Positions 26,729-35,334 of a DNA stretch of 64,000 nucleotides are shown piece after piece (the first letter of the stretch is position 1; every line of letters starts with the position of its first letter). The DNA comes from Sphingomonas faeni (GTDB taxonomy: Bacteria > Pseudomonadota > Alphaproteobacteria > Sphingomonadales > Sphingomonadaceae), in NCBI RefSeq assembly GCF_023195535.1, contig NZ_JALPNF010000006.1:162886-226885 (forward strand). The letters are read 5' to 3'. Below the pieces are notes generated by a model. The model did not search any database. It had not been told where the DNA came from and worked only from the letters and a program-made list of their open reading frames with translations. Both the position numbers and the translations under genes were made by a program.

Positions 26729-27417
26729 ATCCGGTGTTGACTATGGATAGCGCGACGCTGTCGCCGATCCACTTGTTCCTGCAGGCCGACTGGGTCGTGA
26801 AGGGCGTGATGATCGGGCTGCTGCTCGCCAGCATCTGGACCTGGGCGCTGATCGTCGCGTTCTGGCGGCGGATCGGCAAGACGCGCAAGAACATGGTGCG
26901 GTTCGAACGCGATTTCTGGAAGGCCGAGGATATCGACGTCTTCTACAAGGCGGAGGGCGAGAGCGCCTTGCCGTCCGCGCGCGTGTTCGCGGCGGGCGTG
27001 ACCGAGTGGCGGCGCTCGACCGCGGGCGGCACGATTGACAAGAGCGGCACGCGCGAGCGACTGGCGACGACGATGGGCGCAGCGGTCGCGAGCGAGATCG
27101 ACACGCTGTCGGACCGGCTGAACGTGCTGGCGACGGTCGGCTCGGTCGCGCCGTTCGTCGGGCTGTTCGGCACGGTGTGGGGCATCATGCGGAGCTTCAC
27201 CAGCATCGCGGCGGCGCAGAACACGTCGCTGGCGGTGGTGGCACCGGGGATCGCGGAGGCGCTGTTCGCGACGGCGATCGGGCTGTTCGCGGCGATCCCC
27301 GCGGTGATCGCGTACAACCGGTTTTCGCACGGCATCAACCGGATCGAGGCGAGCCTGAACCGGTTCGCCGACGGCTTCCACACGACCCTGTCGCGCCAAC
27401 TGGACGGCTCGCGATGA
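26725..27417 (+). CDS. tolQ: TolQ, proton channel subunit of the Tol-Pal system
   Basis: An inner-membrane ExbB/TolQ protein that with TolR uses the proton gradient to energise TolA. It has 230 residues and three membrane helices (about 22-45, 130-155 and 170-200). The family block VAPFVGLFGTVWGIMRSF and the third-helix ALFATAIGLFAAIPAVIAYN are present. ATG 26725 overlaps ybgC. The usual short junction to tolR is here expanded to 183 bases by a family D-like repeat. Confidence 0.96.
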   Translation: MNPVLTMDSATLSPIHLFLQADWVVKGVMIGLLLASIWTWALIVAFWRRIGKTRKNMVRFERDFWKAEDIDVFYKAEGESALPSARVFAAGVTEWRRSTAGGTIDKSGTRERLATTMGAAVASEIDTLSDRLNVLATVGSVAPFVGLFGTVWGIMRSFTSIAAAQNTSLAVVAPGIAEALFATAIGLFAAIPAVIAYNRFSHGINRIEASLNRFADGFHTTLSRQLDGSR

Positions 27418-27426
27418 GCGCGACGC

Positions 27427-27596
27427 AAATCCTCCCCGGCACGGGGAGGGGGACCGCGACGCGCAGCGGCGTGGTGGAGGGGGTTCTCCACGCAGCGGAG
27501 CATGTGTGGAACGAGGTACTCCACGCAGCGCAGCGTTTGACGCACGCCCCCACCACCAGCTTCGCTGGTCCCTCTCCCCGCGAGCGGGGAGGATTT
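27427..27596. repeat. Family D-like palindrome inserted between tolQ and tolR
   Basis: Outer arms AAATCCTCCCCGGCACGGGG and the inverse CGCGAGCGGGGAGGATTT. Inner direct repeats of a (T)CCACGCAGCG(G/C)AGC-type block occur at about 27487 and 27519. The right arm ends in GGGGAGGATTTT, which supplies the only plausible ribosome-binding site for tolR. It is translated open for 60 codons from 27414 but shows no protein character. Confidence 0.85.
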
Positions 27597-27600
27597 TAGC

Positions 27601-28038
27601 GTGGCGATGAACCTTCCTTCCTCCCGCGGGCGTGGCCGCCGCGCGCCGATGGCGGATATCAACGTCACGCCGCTGGTCGACGTGATGCTGGTGCTGCTGA
27701 TCATCTTCATGGTGACCGCGCCGCTGATGACCGCGGGCGTGCCGGTGAACCTGCCCGACGCGCGCGCGAAAGCGCTCGACCAGGAGCAGAAGCCCGTCGA
27801 GATCTCGATGGACGAGACCGGCGCGCTGTTCATCGACCAGGATCAGGTCGCCGACGACGCGCTGCCGATCCGGCTCGCATCGATCGCCGCAAGCCGCGCG
27901 GTCGGCGACGAACCTCAGGTGCTGCTGCGCGCGGACCGGAAGCTCGATTACGGCCGCGTGATGCGGGTGATGGGCGAACTCAACCGCGCCGGGCTGAACC
28001 GCGTCGCGCTGGTGACCGTCGAGGGCAACCAGAACTGA
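27601..28038 (+). CDS. tolR: TolR, proton channel subunit of the Tol-Pal system
   Basis: An ExbD/TolR protein of 145 residues with one membrane helix (about 27-45). The protonatable Asp is in INVTPLVDVMLVLLIIFMVT. The periplasmic C-terminal domain follows and ends RVALVTVEGNQN. The GTG at 27601 lies eight bases after GGAGG; ATG 27607 is 14 bases away, so GTG is favoured. The GGAGG belongs to the right arm of the inserted repeat. Confidence 0.95.
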   Translation: MAMNLPSSRGRGRRAPMADINVTPLVDVMLVLLIIFMVTAPLMTAGVPVNLPDARAKALDQEQKPVEISMDETGALFIDQDQVADDALPIRLASIAASRAVGDEPQVLLRADRKLDYGRVMRVMGELNRAGLNRVALVTVEGNQN

Positions 28039-28048
28039 TGGCTGGCTG

Positions 28049-29083
28049 ATGGATCGTTCGGAGAAGATCGGCTTAGGTGTTGCCGTCGTCGGGCATGCGG
28101 TGCTGTTCGGCTTGCTGTCGCTCGGTTTTCTCAGCGCGCCCGAACCGCCGAAGATCACCCAGCAGCCGATCGACGTGAGCCTCGTGCCCGATGTCGCGCT
28201 TGAGGCGACGGCGCCGCAATCGACCGAGGCGCCTGCGCAATCGATCGCGCCGGACGAGGGTGCGCCCGAGGATGCGGCGCCACCCGCGCCGCAAGAGGCC
28301 GAACCCGAGCCGCAGCCCGATCCCACACCGCCCGCGCCGCAGCCCAAGCCCGCGCCGCCGAAACCGGCACCGAAGCCGCAACCGACGCCGGAACCCGCGC
28401 CCAGGCCCCAGCCCAAACCCAAGCCCGCGCCACCGAAGCCCGCCGCCAAGCCGGCCCCGGTCGCGAAGCCCGTGGTAAAGCCGCAGCCCAAGCCGACCAA
28501 GGCCAAGCCGACCAAGGCTGCGCCGGCGAAATCTGCGCCGGCGAAAACCGCGGCGAAATCGAAGGATACGGCCGCCAAGTCGTCGTCGAGTTCGGCCAAG
28601 CCCGCCAAGCCGTCTTCGACCAAGGGCAGTGGCTCGACTGCGGAGGCCAAGACCTCGCGCCCGCGCGGCTCGCGGCTCGGCGATAATTTCCTGAAGGGGC
28701 TGTCGGCCGATCCGTCGCCCAGCAAGTCCGAGGCGCCCAAGGCCGCCAAGCTCGGGGCACAGGCAGCGGCGAATATCGGCTCGGCGATCCTGCGGCAGGT
28801 GCAGCCCTGCGCGAACCGTCAGGTCACGCCGGGGCCGGGCGCCGAGCGCATCCGCGTGACGATCAACCTGAAGCTCAACCGCGACGGCACGCTCAAGTCG
28901 CGGCCGACGATCAGCGGTCATGCCGGCGTCGACGACGACAACCGGCGCTATGTCGACCGAGTCGACGATCTGGCGATCGCGACCTTCGTCGGGTGTTCGC
29001 CGCTACGCGGTTTGCCCGACGACCTGTATGACGTGCAGAACGGCTGGAGCAATTTCAGCCTGCGCTACAAACTTCCCGGCTGA
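28049..29083 (+). CDS. tolA: TolA, periplasm-spanning protein of the Tol-Pal system
   Basis: Transmits energy from TolQR to the outer-membrane TolB-Pal complex. The 344-residue protein has one N-terminal helix (residues 9-27), a long Pro/Lys/Ala-rich middle (about 60-220) replacing the helical domain II of enteric TolA, and a C-terminal TonB/TolA-fold domain (about 245-340). The Cys-containing RQVQPCANRQ and VGCSPLRGLP in that domain could form a disulfide. It begins 10 bases after tolR. Confidence 0.92.
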   Translation: MDRSEKIGLGVAVVGHAVLFGLLSLGFLSAPEPPKITQQPIDVSLVPDVALEATAPQSTEAPAQSIAPDEGAPEDAAPPAPQEAEPEPQPDPTPPAPQPKPAPPKPAPKPQPTPEPAPRPQPKPKPAPPKPAAKPAPVAKPVVKPQPKPTKAKPTKAAPAKSAPAKTAAKSKDTAAKSSSSSAKPAKPSSTKGSGSTAEAKTSRPRGSRLGDNFLKGLSADPSPSKSEAPKAAKLGAQAAANIGSAILRQVQPCANRQVTPGPGAERIRVTINLKLNRDGTLKSRPTISGHAGVDDDNRRYVDRVDDLAIATFVGCSPLRGLPDDLYDVQNGWSNFSLRYKLPG

Positions 29084-29169
29084 GGATGTCCGTTATGACT
29101 CGATCGATCCTGGGGTTTTTCCCTTCGCGCCAGACCCTTCCGGTTGCGGGTGACCGCTCAACGCAAGGT

Positions 29170-29277
29170 AACCACCCCGGCGCAGGCCGGGGCCCAATTC
29201 CGAAGGTCGATGTAATGATGCGCAACGCTCCCTCGGCAGCGTCCCCCAATTGGGCCCCGGCCTTCGCCGGGGTGGTG
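29170..29277. repeat. Family A palindrome inserted between tolA and the tolB coding region, copy 5
   Basis: Arms AACCACCCCGGCGCAGGCCG...CCCAATT and inverse CCAATTGGGCCCCGG...CCGGGGTGGT. It breaks the normally tight tolA-tolB junction. The end of its right arm (GGGGTGGTG) contains the two GTG codons that are the best tolB starts. Confidence 0.92.
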
Positions 29278-30702
29278 TTGGGTGGGCGTAAGGCTCGTGC
29301 GGTTCTTGCTTCGGTTGGGCTGCTCGCGTTCGTCTCCGGTAGTGCAGCGTACGCACAGGACGCACCCGCTCCAGCACCAGCCCCCCAGCAAGCCCCCGCC
29401 GATTCCGCAGCACCCGCCGCCCCGGCCGGCGACCAGTCCGGCGGCCTCGTGGTCGACGTCACCGGCGGCATCTCCGCGCCGATGCCGATCGCGATCCCCG
29501 TCATGCCGACCGCCGCAGTGGTGTCGACGCCCGCAGGCTCGACCGACGTCCTCGGCCGCCAGCTGTCCGAAATCGTCACCAACGACCTCCGCAATTCCGG
29601 CCTGTTCACGCCGCTGTCGCCCGGCCAGCTTCGCCCGGTCAGCTTCCCCGAAGTCACCGCGCCGGGGTTCGACTATTGGGGCGGCACCGGCGCACAGGCG
29701 CTGGTGCAGGGCTTCATCCGCGCCAACGGCGACGGCAATTTGACGGTCGGCTGCTACCTCTACGACGTGTCGTCCAAGGCCGAACTCACGCGCACCGGCT
29801 TCGTCGTGTCGCCGTCGGACTGGCGCCGCGCAGGTCATAAATGCGCCGACATGGTCTATACCCGCCTCACCGGCGAAGGCGCCTATTTCGACAGCCGCGT
29901 CGTCTATGTGTCCGAGACCGGCCCCAAGGGTCGCCGCATCAAGCGGCTCGCGATCATGGATCAAGACGGCGCCAATCACCGCTTCCTGACCAACGGCCAG
30001 TCGATCGTGCTGACGCCGCGGTTCGCGCCGAACCAGCAGTCGATCGTCTATATGAGCTATCTCAACAATCGCCCGGCGATCTACGTCTATGACATCGGCT
30101 CGGGCAAGCAGCGGCTGGTGGTCGCGAACGCGAACCTGACGTTTGCGCCGCGCTTCTCGCCGGACGGCCGCAACATCCTGTTCTCGATGGCACAGGGCGG
30201 TAACACCGACGTGTACCGCGTCTCGTCGCAGGGCGGCACGCCGCAACGCCTGACCAACTCGCCGGGGATCGATACCGGCGGGTCCTATTCGCCGGACGGC
30301 TCGAAGATCGTGTTCGAGAGCGACCGCTCGGGCGGCCAGCAGATCTACGTGATGAACGCGGACGGCTCGAACCAGCAGCGGATCAGCTTCGGCGGCGGGC
30401 GCTATGCGACGCCGGTGTGGAGCCCGCGCGGCGACCTGATCGCCTTTACCAAGCTCGGTGGCGGCTTCCGCATCGGCATCATGAGCCCTAGCGGTGGCGG
30501 CGAGAAACTGCTCACGAACGACTGGCAGGACGAGGGTCCGAGCTGGTCGCCGAACGGTCGCGTGATTAACTTCTATCGCTCGGGACGCGGCAGCGGCGGC
30601 AAGGCGGACCTCTGGTCGGTCGACCTGACCGGCGTCAACGAGCGCAAGATCCCGACGCCGCTCGACGGGTCGGATCCGGCCTGGGGCCCGCTTCGCCCCT
30701 AA
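29272..30702 (+). CDS. tolB: TolB, periplasmic beta-propeller of the Tol-Pal system
   Basis: Interacts with Pal, TolA and outer-membrane proteins. The N-terminal domain (VTNDLRNSGLFTPL) and WD40-like propeller repeats (FAPRFSPDGRNILFSMAQGG, YSPDGSKIVFESDRSGG, WSPRGDLIAFTKLGG) identify it. The secretion signal GRKARAVLASVGLLAFVSGSAAYA|Q, given here in parts as GRKARAV..LLAFVSGS..AYA, begins right after the palindrome. Translation should therefore start at GTG 29272 or 29275 at the repeat edge. The frame is open back to ATG 29086, but that would bury the signal 60 residues inside. Confidence 0.9.
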   Translation: MVLGGRKARAVLASVGLLAFVSGSAAYAQDAPAPAPAPQQAPADSAAPAAPAGDQSGGLVVDVTGGISAPMPIAIPVMPTAAVVSTPAGSTDVLGRQLSEIVTNDLRNSGLFTPLSPGQLRPVSFPEVTAPGFDYWGGTGAQALVQGFIRANGDGNLTVGCYLYDVSSKAELTRTGFVVSPSDWRRAGHKCADMVYTRLTGEGAYFDSRVVYVSETGPKGRRIKRLAIMDQDGANHRFLTNGQSIVLTPRFAPNQQSIVYMSYLNNRPAIYVYDIGSGKQRLVVANANLTFAPRFSPDGRNILFSMAQGGNTDVYRVSSQGGTPQRLTNSPGIDTGGSYSPDGSKIVFESDRSGGQQIYVMNADGSNQQRISFGGGRYATPVWSPRGDLIAFTKLGGGFRIGIMSPSGGGEKLLTNDWQDEGPSWSPNGRVINFYRSGRGSGGKADLWSVDLTGVNERKIPTPLDGSDPAWGPLRP

Positions 30703-30753
30703 ACCTGCTATGGGGGCGTAACGGGGAATATGATTTTCTACGGGAGACTGTCT

Positions 30754-31281
30754 ATGTCGAAGCTTTCCAACATCTTGCTTGCGTGTACCGCGCTGATCGC
30801 CGTCGCCGGCTGTGCGAAGAAGCGTCCCGCCGTGCTGCCGCCGGCACCGGTCGACAATAACGCGCCGGTCGATCCCAATGCGGGCATGAACAATGGGAAC
30901 GTCGGCGGCGCGATCGTGCCGGGGTCGGACGCCGACTTCCAGCGCTCGGTCAGCTCCAACACGGTGAATTTCGGTCTCGACATGTACGACATCGACCCGA
31001 CCGCGCGCGCGATCCTCGACAGCCAGGCGCAGTGGCTGGCCAAGTTCCCGAACCAGCGCATCACGATCGAAGGCCATGCCGACGAGCGTGGCACGCGTGA
31101 GTATAACCTCGCGCTCGGCGATCGTCGTGCGAACGCGACGAAGAACTATCTGGCAGCAAAGGGCGTGTCGTCGTCGCGGATGACGACGATCAGCTATGGC
31201 AAGGAGCGCCCGGTGGCGATGGGCTCGGACGACCAGAGCTGGGCGGCCAACCGTCGTGCGGTCACGGTGGTGCTGAACTAG
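30754..31281 (+). CDS. pal: Peptidoglycan-associated lipoprotein
   Basis: An outer-membrane lipoprotein binding peptidoglycan through an OmpA-like domain. It has 175 residues; lipobox AVAGC with Cys20. The OmpA_C signature RITIEGHADERGTREYNLAL with the meso-DAP-binding Asp and Arg lies near residue 115. The ATG at 30754 has GGGAG eight bases upstream; an earlier in-frame ATG (30730) would add residues before the signal peptide. Last gene of the tol-pal cluster. Confidence 0.96.
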   Translation: MSKLSNILLACTALIAVAGCAKKRPAVLPPAPVDNNAPVDPNAGMNNGNVGGAIVPGSDADFQRSVSSNTVNFGLDMYDIDPTARAILDSQAQWLAKFPNQRITIEGHADERGTREYNLALGDRRANATKNYLAAKGVSSSRMTTISYGKERPVAMGSDDQSWAANRRAVTVVLN

Positions 31282-31298
31282 GTTTATCAGCGGTAGGT

Positions 31299-31329
31299 GC
31301 GTGCCGGGCAAAGTTGCTGTCCGGCACGC
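31299..31329 (+). terminator. Hairpin downstream of pal, possible terminator
   Basis: GCGTGCCGG, 13-base loop, CCGGCACGC: nine perfect pairs 18 bases after the pal stop. A T-rich stretch (GATTTTCC) follows only after 10 bases, so termination is plausible but not textbook. Confidence 0.5.
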
Positions 31330-31343
31330 GCGGCTAAGATTTT

Positions 31344-31427
31344 CCGTCATCCTGACGAAAGTCAGGACCCAGACTAACGGGCGGCGCGCTTCATGGCTCT
31401 GGGTCCTGACTTTCGTCAGGATGACGG
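31344..31427. repeat. Family B intergenic palindrome, copy 3
   Basis: Arms CCGTCATCCTGACGAAAGTC(AGGACCCAGA) and exact inverse ending CAGGATGACGG. It lies between convergent pal and the S1/P1 nuclease gene, with a further C/T-rich imperfect palindrome at about 31455-31520. Confidence 0.92.
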
Positions 31428-31527
31428 AACTTTTTGGACGGGCGGTCCAGGCCTGACGCCCCTCACCCTCCCACGTGCAAGAACACGCGGGCCCCTCCCT
31501 CTCCCAGCAGGGGAGAAGGGTAGTGGT

Positions 31528-32391
31528 TTAGCCCAGGGCCTTGTCGAGCAATTTCGCCAACCTGATCCCCCCACGGCGGATTTCCTCGCGCGATACCGGC
31601 ATCATCTTCGCGATCGTCGCGTCGTCCATCTTCACCCGCGCCGGAACCGTACCACACGCGTCCCCGCCAAGCGCCGCCGCATACGCCGTATGCGACGCTT
31701 CCCATGACTCCCGGCTCCAGTCGACGACCGTCCCCGCGCCGATCTTCGCCCGCTCGGCCGCCGGATAGCGCCGCACCAGCGACGGCGGCGTCGAGATCGC
31801 GCGTTCCGCCAGCGGGCCGTCCCAGATCGAATGCAGGTTGAACCTCGCCGGCCCGTAGATCCCGTAATCCGCCTTAACGTCGTTGCCGCCCTTGTCGTGG
31901 CGGTCGCCGGCGTGGAGCGGCTGGTGCAGGTCGCCGACGAAGTGGATCAGGAACGCCAGCGCCTGGACGCGGTCCTTCGGCGACGTGGCGCGATCCCGCA
32001 GCAGCGTAACGTCGCGGTCGATCTGTGCCGAGACGCAGTCGCCGTCCTTGCACGCGGGCGTCAGGTCGAACGGCGCACAGACGTCGGCGTTCTGGTAGTG
32101 CCAGCTATACGCGAACCCGAAGCGCGACTTGCCGTCGGCGGTCTTCAGCGGCTTGATGCAATCCGCCCAGACGCTCGCCTCCTCGATCGTGCCCGCCGGG
32201 CATTCGGGCGTGTCGAGCAACGCCTGTTGCGCGAGCAGTTTCCGGATCGCGACCTTGGTCTTCGGCGTGACGTTGGCATAGGCGATCTGCGCGACGGTCT
32301 GGTGGCCATATTCCCAGAACGCGGTGGCGGGGGAGGCGAGGCCGGTAACAGCCAGGACTGACGATGCGGCGGTGAGGAGATAGCGCTTCAT
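31528..32391 (-). CDS. S1/P1-type zinc-dependent nuclease, secreted
   Basis: A 287-residue protein with a signal peptide (cleavage near residue 24, ATA|F). The mature N-terminus FWEYGHQTVAQIA supplies the Trp and His zinc ligands. LIHFVGDLHQPLHAGDRHDK and GGNDV followed by NLHSIWDG give the remaining zinc-binding His/Asp set. These enzymes cleave single-stranded nucleic acids and 3'-nucleotides outside the cytoplasm, often for phosphate scavenging. The start overlaps the isoaspartyl peptidase stop by ATGA. Confidence 0.92.
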   Translation of the reverse strand: MKRYLLTAASSVLAVTGLASPATAFWEYGHQTVAQIAYANVTPKTKVAIRKLLAQQALLDTPECPAGTIEEASVWADCIKPLKTADGKSRFGFAYSWHYQNADVCAPFDLTPACKDGDCVSAQIDRDVTLLRDRATSPKDRVQALAFLIHFVGDLHQPLHAGDRHDKGGNDVKADYGIYGPARFNLHSIWDGPLAERAISTPPSLVRRYPAAERAKIGAGTVVDWSRESWEASHTAYAAALGGDACGTVPARVKMDDATIAKMMPVSREEIRRGGIRLAKLLDKALG

Positions 32392-33308
32392 GCCGCTTCG
32401 TTAGCGTAGATCGCGACCGTCCGGCTACCCGCTGACGAAGCGGTGCCGCGGTACATGCCGACGGTGTTGAACCCCCAGGCCATGTCGCCGTCCGGCCCCG
32501 CGACGATCACGCCGCCAGTGCCGCCGAGCGCCTTCACTTCGGCGAGCACCGCGTCGGCGGCGACTTGCGGCGATTCGCCCGACAGGCGGACGCGCGCGGC
32601 GATCTCATGGCCGACGCCGACGCGGAGGAAGAACTCGCCCGAGCCGGTGCACGATACCGCACAAGCGCGATCGTCCGCGAAGGTGCCCGCGCCGATCACG
32701 GGCGTATCGCCGATCCGGCCCCAGCGCTTGCCGGTGACCCCACCGGTCGAGGTGGCGGCGGCGACGTGGCCGTGCGTGTCGCAGGCGACCGCGCCGACCG
32801 TGCCGTATTTCATATCGACGTCGAACCCGCCGCCATCCGCCTGGAACTCGGCGAATTGCCGGCGGCGTTCGTCGGTCGCGAACCACTCCGCATCGGCTTG
32901 CGGCAGTCCGCGATCGCGCGAGAATGCGTCCGCGCCCTTGCCGGCGAGGAACACGTGCCGCCCGTCGTCCAGGATCGCGCGCGCGAGCCCGACCGGGTTG
33001 CGCGTGGCGGTCGCTGCGGCGACGGCGCCGGCGGCTCGCGTCCGGCCGTCCATGATCGCCGCGTCCAGCTCCAGCGTGCCGTCATGCGTGAAGACCGCCC
33101 CTCGGCCCGAATTGAAGTGTGGATCGTCTTCCAGCATGCGGACCGCTGCTTCGACAGCGTCGAGCGCGCTGCCGCCATCCGCCAGCACTTTCGACCCGGC
33201 GTCGAGTGCGTTCGACAGGCCGGCTCGCGCGCCCGCATCCTGCTCGGGCGATACCATCTCGCTGTCGAGTTTGCCGGCGCCGCCGTGGATGACGAGGGTC
33301 CAGGTCAT
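32388..33308 (-). CDS. Isoaspartyl peptidase / type III L-asparaginase (Ntn hydrolase)
   Basis: A 306-residue precursor of the plant-type asparaginase family, which self-cleaves before a Thr nucleophile. The predicted nucleophile is Thr170 in MKYGTVGAVACD, with the GGVTGKRWGRIGDTPVIGAG substrate segment after it. The N-terminal IHGGAG and the NSGRGAVFTHDG loop also match. It removes beta-linked Asp from dipeptides or hydrolyses asparagine. It is coupled by ATGA overlaps to both neighbours. Longer open frame upstream only re-reads the acyltransferase gene. Confidence 0.92.
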   Translation of the reverse strand: MTWTLVIHGGAGKLDSEMVSPEQDAGARAGLSNALDAGSKVLADGGSALDAVEAAVRMLEDDPHFNSGRGAVFTHDGTLELDAAIMDGRTRAAGAVAAATATRNPVGLARAILDDGRHVFLAGKGADAFSRDRGLPQADAEWFATDERRRQFAEFQADGGGFDVDMKYGTVGAVACDTHGHVAAATSTGGVTGKRWGRIGDTPVIGAGTFADDRACAVSCTGSGEFFLRVGVGHEIAARVRLSGESPQVAADAVLAEVKALGGTGGVIVAGPDGDMAWGFNTVGMYRGTASSAGSRTVAIYANEAA

Positions 33309-34444
33309 GCTGAGTCTTTCGAAGGCAGGGCGCGAAGGCCGATGAGGGGACGGAGCGGCGCGATGCTGCGACCGATCCAGTAGAAGGCGACGCAGCCGAA
33401 GATCGTCGCAGCCAGCAGGCCCGCGAACTCCACCCAACCCGGCAGGCCGGCGGGGAGCAGCGCATACATGACGAGGACGATGATCGTCTGGTGGATCAGA
33501 TAGAACGGGAACACCGCCTCGGTCAGCATCGGCCGCCAGCGATGGTCGCGGTTCCAATGCCGCTCGGCGATTCCGATAAGCGCGACGATCGCACCCCATT
33601 GCTCGACCGCGTGGGCGATGCCGTAGGGCGTGTAGACCCAGCGCGGCGTCACGACATCCGCCAGCCAGCGCAGCTCGATGCCGATAATCACGATATAGCC
33701 GAACAGCGCGGCGAACGCGCCCGCCTTCCACCAGCGCGCGATCGCCGCCATCGCGGGCTCGGACCGCGCAAGGCCGAAGCCGAACAGGAAGGCGGGGAAA
33801 TAGGTGACGTGTGCGATCCAGTCGCCCCACAAAGCCTGCGTATCGCCGACCATGCGCATCCACCAGGCATGGACGAACACGAGCCAGGCGACCGGCAGCA
33901 GCACCACCGCCCAGCCGCCGAACACTCGGTCGAACGCGCGTTGCAACCACTGGCCTCGGACGACGATCACCCCGAGCGTCAGGACGGTCGTGTAGACCCA
34001 GAGATAGACGACGAACCAGAGGTGGTTCCAGGTCGGCAGCGACAGCCCGGCGAGCGTGTCGAAGCGGAAATAATCGTGTGTCCAGAACGTCCAATAGCTG
34101 CCCGCATAGCCATGCTTGGTGACCAGTTCGACCCAGGGTTGCGGCGGTACGATCACCGCGATTCCGAAGACCAGCGGCACGAGCAGCCGGTTGCAGCGAT
34201 TGGCGAAGAACCCGGCGGTGCCGCTCGATCGGGCGAGCAGCGCGCGGCTGGCATAGCCCGACACGACGAACAGCAAGGTGAGGCGCCACGCGTTGCTGGC
34301 GAGCATCGGCAGCCGTACCCAGTCCTCGACATGGAGCGACTTCACGTGGAAATTCCACGGCACGAAGACCATGCCGATATGATAGACGATCAGCAGGGCG
34401 AACGCGCCGATCCGCAGCCAGTCCATGCCGAAATGCCGATTCAT
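33305..34444 (-). CDS. Acyltransferase 3 / OpgC-like membrane acyltransferase
   Basis: 379 residues with about ten membrane helices. The N-terminal MDWLRIGAFALLIVYHIGMV with the active-site His after helix 1 and the Arg-containing LTLLFVVSGYASRALLARSS match the acyltransferase 3 superfamily. FPFYLIHQTIIVLV lies near the C-terminus. Such proteins O-acylate glycans or other surface molecules; the acceptor is unknown. First gene of a three-gene overlapping set with the peptidase and nuclease, although no common pathway is evident. Confidence 0.87.
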   Translation of the reverse strand: MNRHFGMDWLRIGAFALLIVYHIGMVFVPWNFHVKSLHVEDWVRLPMLASNAWRLTLLFVVSGYASRALLARSSGTAGFFANRCNRLLVPLVFGIAVIVPPQPWVELVTKHGYAGSYWTFWTHDYFRFDTLAGLSLPTWNHLWFVVYLWVYTTVLTLGVIVVRGQWLQRAFDRVFGGWAVVLLPVAWLVFVHAWWMRMVGDTQALWGDWIAHVTYFPAFLFGFGLARSEPAMAAIARWWKAGAFAALFGYIVIIGIELRWLADVVTPRWVYTPYGIAHAVEQWGAIVALIGIAERHWNRDHRWRPMLTEAVFPFYLIHQTIIVLVMYALLPAGLPGWVEFAGLLAATIFGCVAFYWIGRSIAPLRPLIGLRALPSKDSA

Positions 34445-34527
34445 CGCGCGGCCCTACGGGGCGGGGGGCGGTGCCGCAAGCGCAGGACGGTCGAGGTGGT
34501 GCGCAGAACCGACCGGTATCCCTGCAA

Positions 34528-34650
34528 TCCTCCCCCGCAAGGGGGAGGTGGCTGGCGCTAGCCAGACGGAGGGGGAGGACACGGAGCAGAGGTTTCCCTT
34601 CCCGCCCCCTCCGTCACCTTCGGCGCCACCTCCCCCTGGCGGGGGAGGAT
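34528..34650. repeat. Family D palindrome, copy 2
   Basis: Outer arms ATCCTCCCCCGCAAGGGGGA and inverse CCCCCTGGCGGGGGAGGAT, inner GACGGAGGGGGAGGA / CCCCCTCCGTC pair. It fills the 237-base gap between two minus-strand genes. Confidence 0.9.
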
Positions 34651-34681
34651 CGATGTATCCCCGCGCCTGTGTTCGGCCAGT

Positions 34682-35203
34682 TCAAACCTTGATGCGCGGC
34701 GTGCCCATGAAGTCGCGCTTGCCGATCGGCACGCCCTGGGCGCGCAGGATCGCGTAGGCCGTCGTCGCGTGGAAATAGAAGTTCGGCTGCGAGAACGACA
34801 GCAGGAAGTTCGCGCCGGTGAACGGCATGACGAACGTCCCGAACTCGAACTTGGTGTCGTTGTCGGCGAGCACGTCGAACGCCTCCCGGTCGATCGCTTC
34901 CAAGGTGGCGATCGCGTCGCGCAGGACGGCGTGAAGCCCCGCAAAATCGGTCGGCCAGGCGGACCGGTCGGGCGAGAAGGTGCCGCAGCGGACGCCTTCG
35001 ATCCCGCCGACCGAATGCGCTGCGCACGACTTCACCTGATACCCGAACGGCAGCATGTCGTCGGCGAGCTTCGCGTCGATCAGCGTCGCGGGCTCGATCC
35101 CGCGCTCGACCGCGAACGCTTCCGCCTTGTCGAGCAACACGTCGACCGCGCGGAGAATCTGGAGGTTCGAGGGGATCGTCGCATCGTAGAGGGAAAGCGT
35201 CAT
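34682..35203 (-). CDS. DUF1993 family protein
   Basis: 173 residues beginning [20 protein letters not shown], the conserved N-terminus of DUF1993. A His-containing helix bundle follows ([14 protein letters not shown] and [15 protein letters not shown]). The fold is thought to be DinB-like four-helix, but no activity is established. ATG 35203 is chosen because upstream codons have no family match. Divergent from ispG, with 131 bases between starts. Confidence 0.82.
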   Translation of the reverse strand: MTLSLYDATIPSNLQILRAVDVLLDKAEAFAVERGIEPATLIDAKLADDMLPFGYQVKSCAAHSVGGIEGVRCGTFSPDRSAWPTDFAGLHAVLRDAIATLEAIDREAFDVLADNDTKFEFGTFVMPFTGANFLLSFSQPNFYFHATTAYAILRAQGVPIGKRDFMGTPRIKV

Positions 35204-35334
35204 CGACCGGGCTCCTATGTGTCGCGCCGCTATGGCCGACGTTGGCCGCGCTCGCCAGCGCCGTCCTTGCCGGCGATGTTCCGTTTCACCGCGCAAGTCG
35301 CTATATACGCCCTCGAACCCCCCGAGGAATCCCC

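Noticed and set aside
27414..27599. A 61-codon frame between tolQ and tolR
   Set aside because: Overlaps tolQ by ATGA and so looks coupled, but nearly all of it is palindromic repeat sequence. More likely an incidental open frame.
26695..28749. A 684-codon minus-strand open frame
   Set aside because: Antisense to tolQ, tolR and tolA; its Gly/Ala-rich part mirrors the TolA Pro/Lys-rich domain. No protein features of its own.
29158..31350. A 730-codon minus-strand open frame
   Set aside because: Antisense to tolB and pal and runs through a family A repeat; only an antisense GC artefact.
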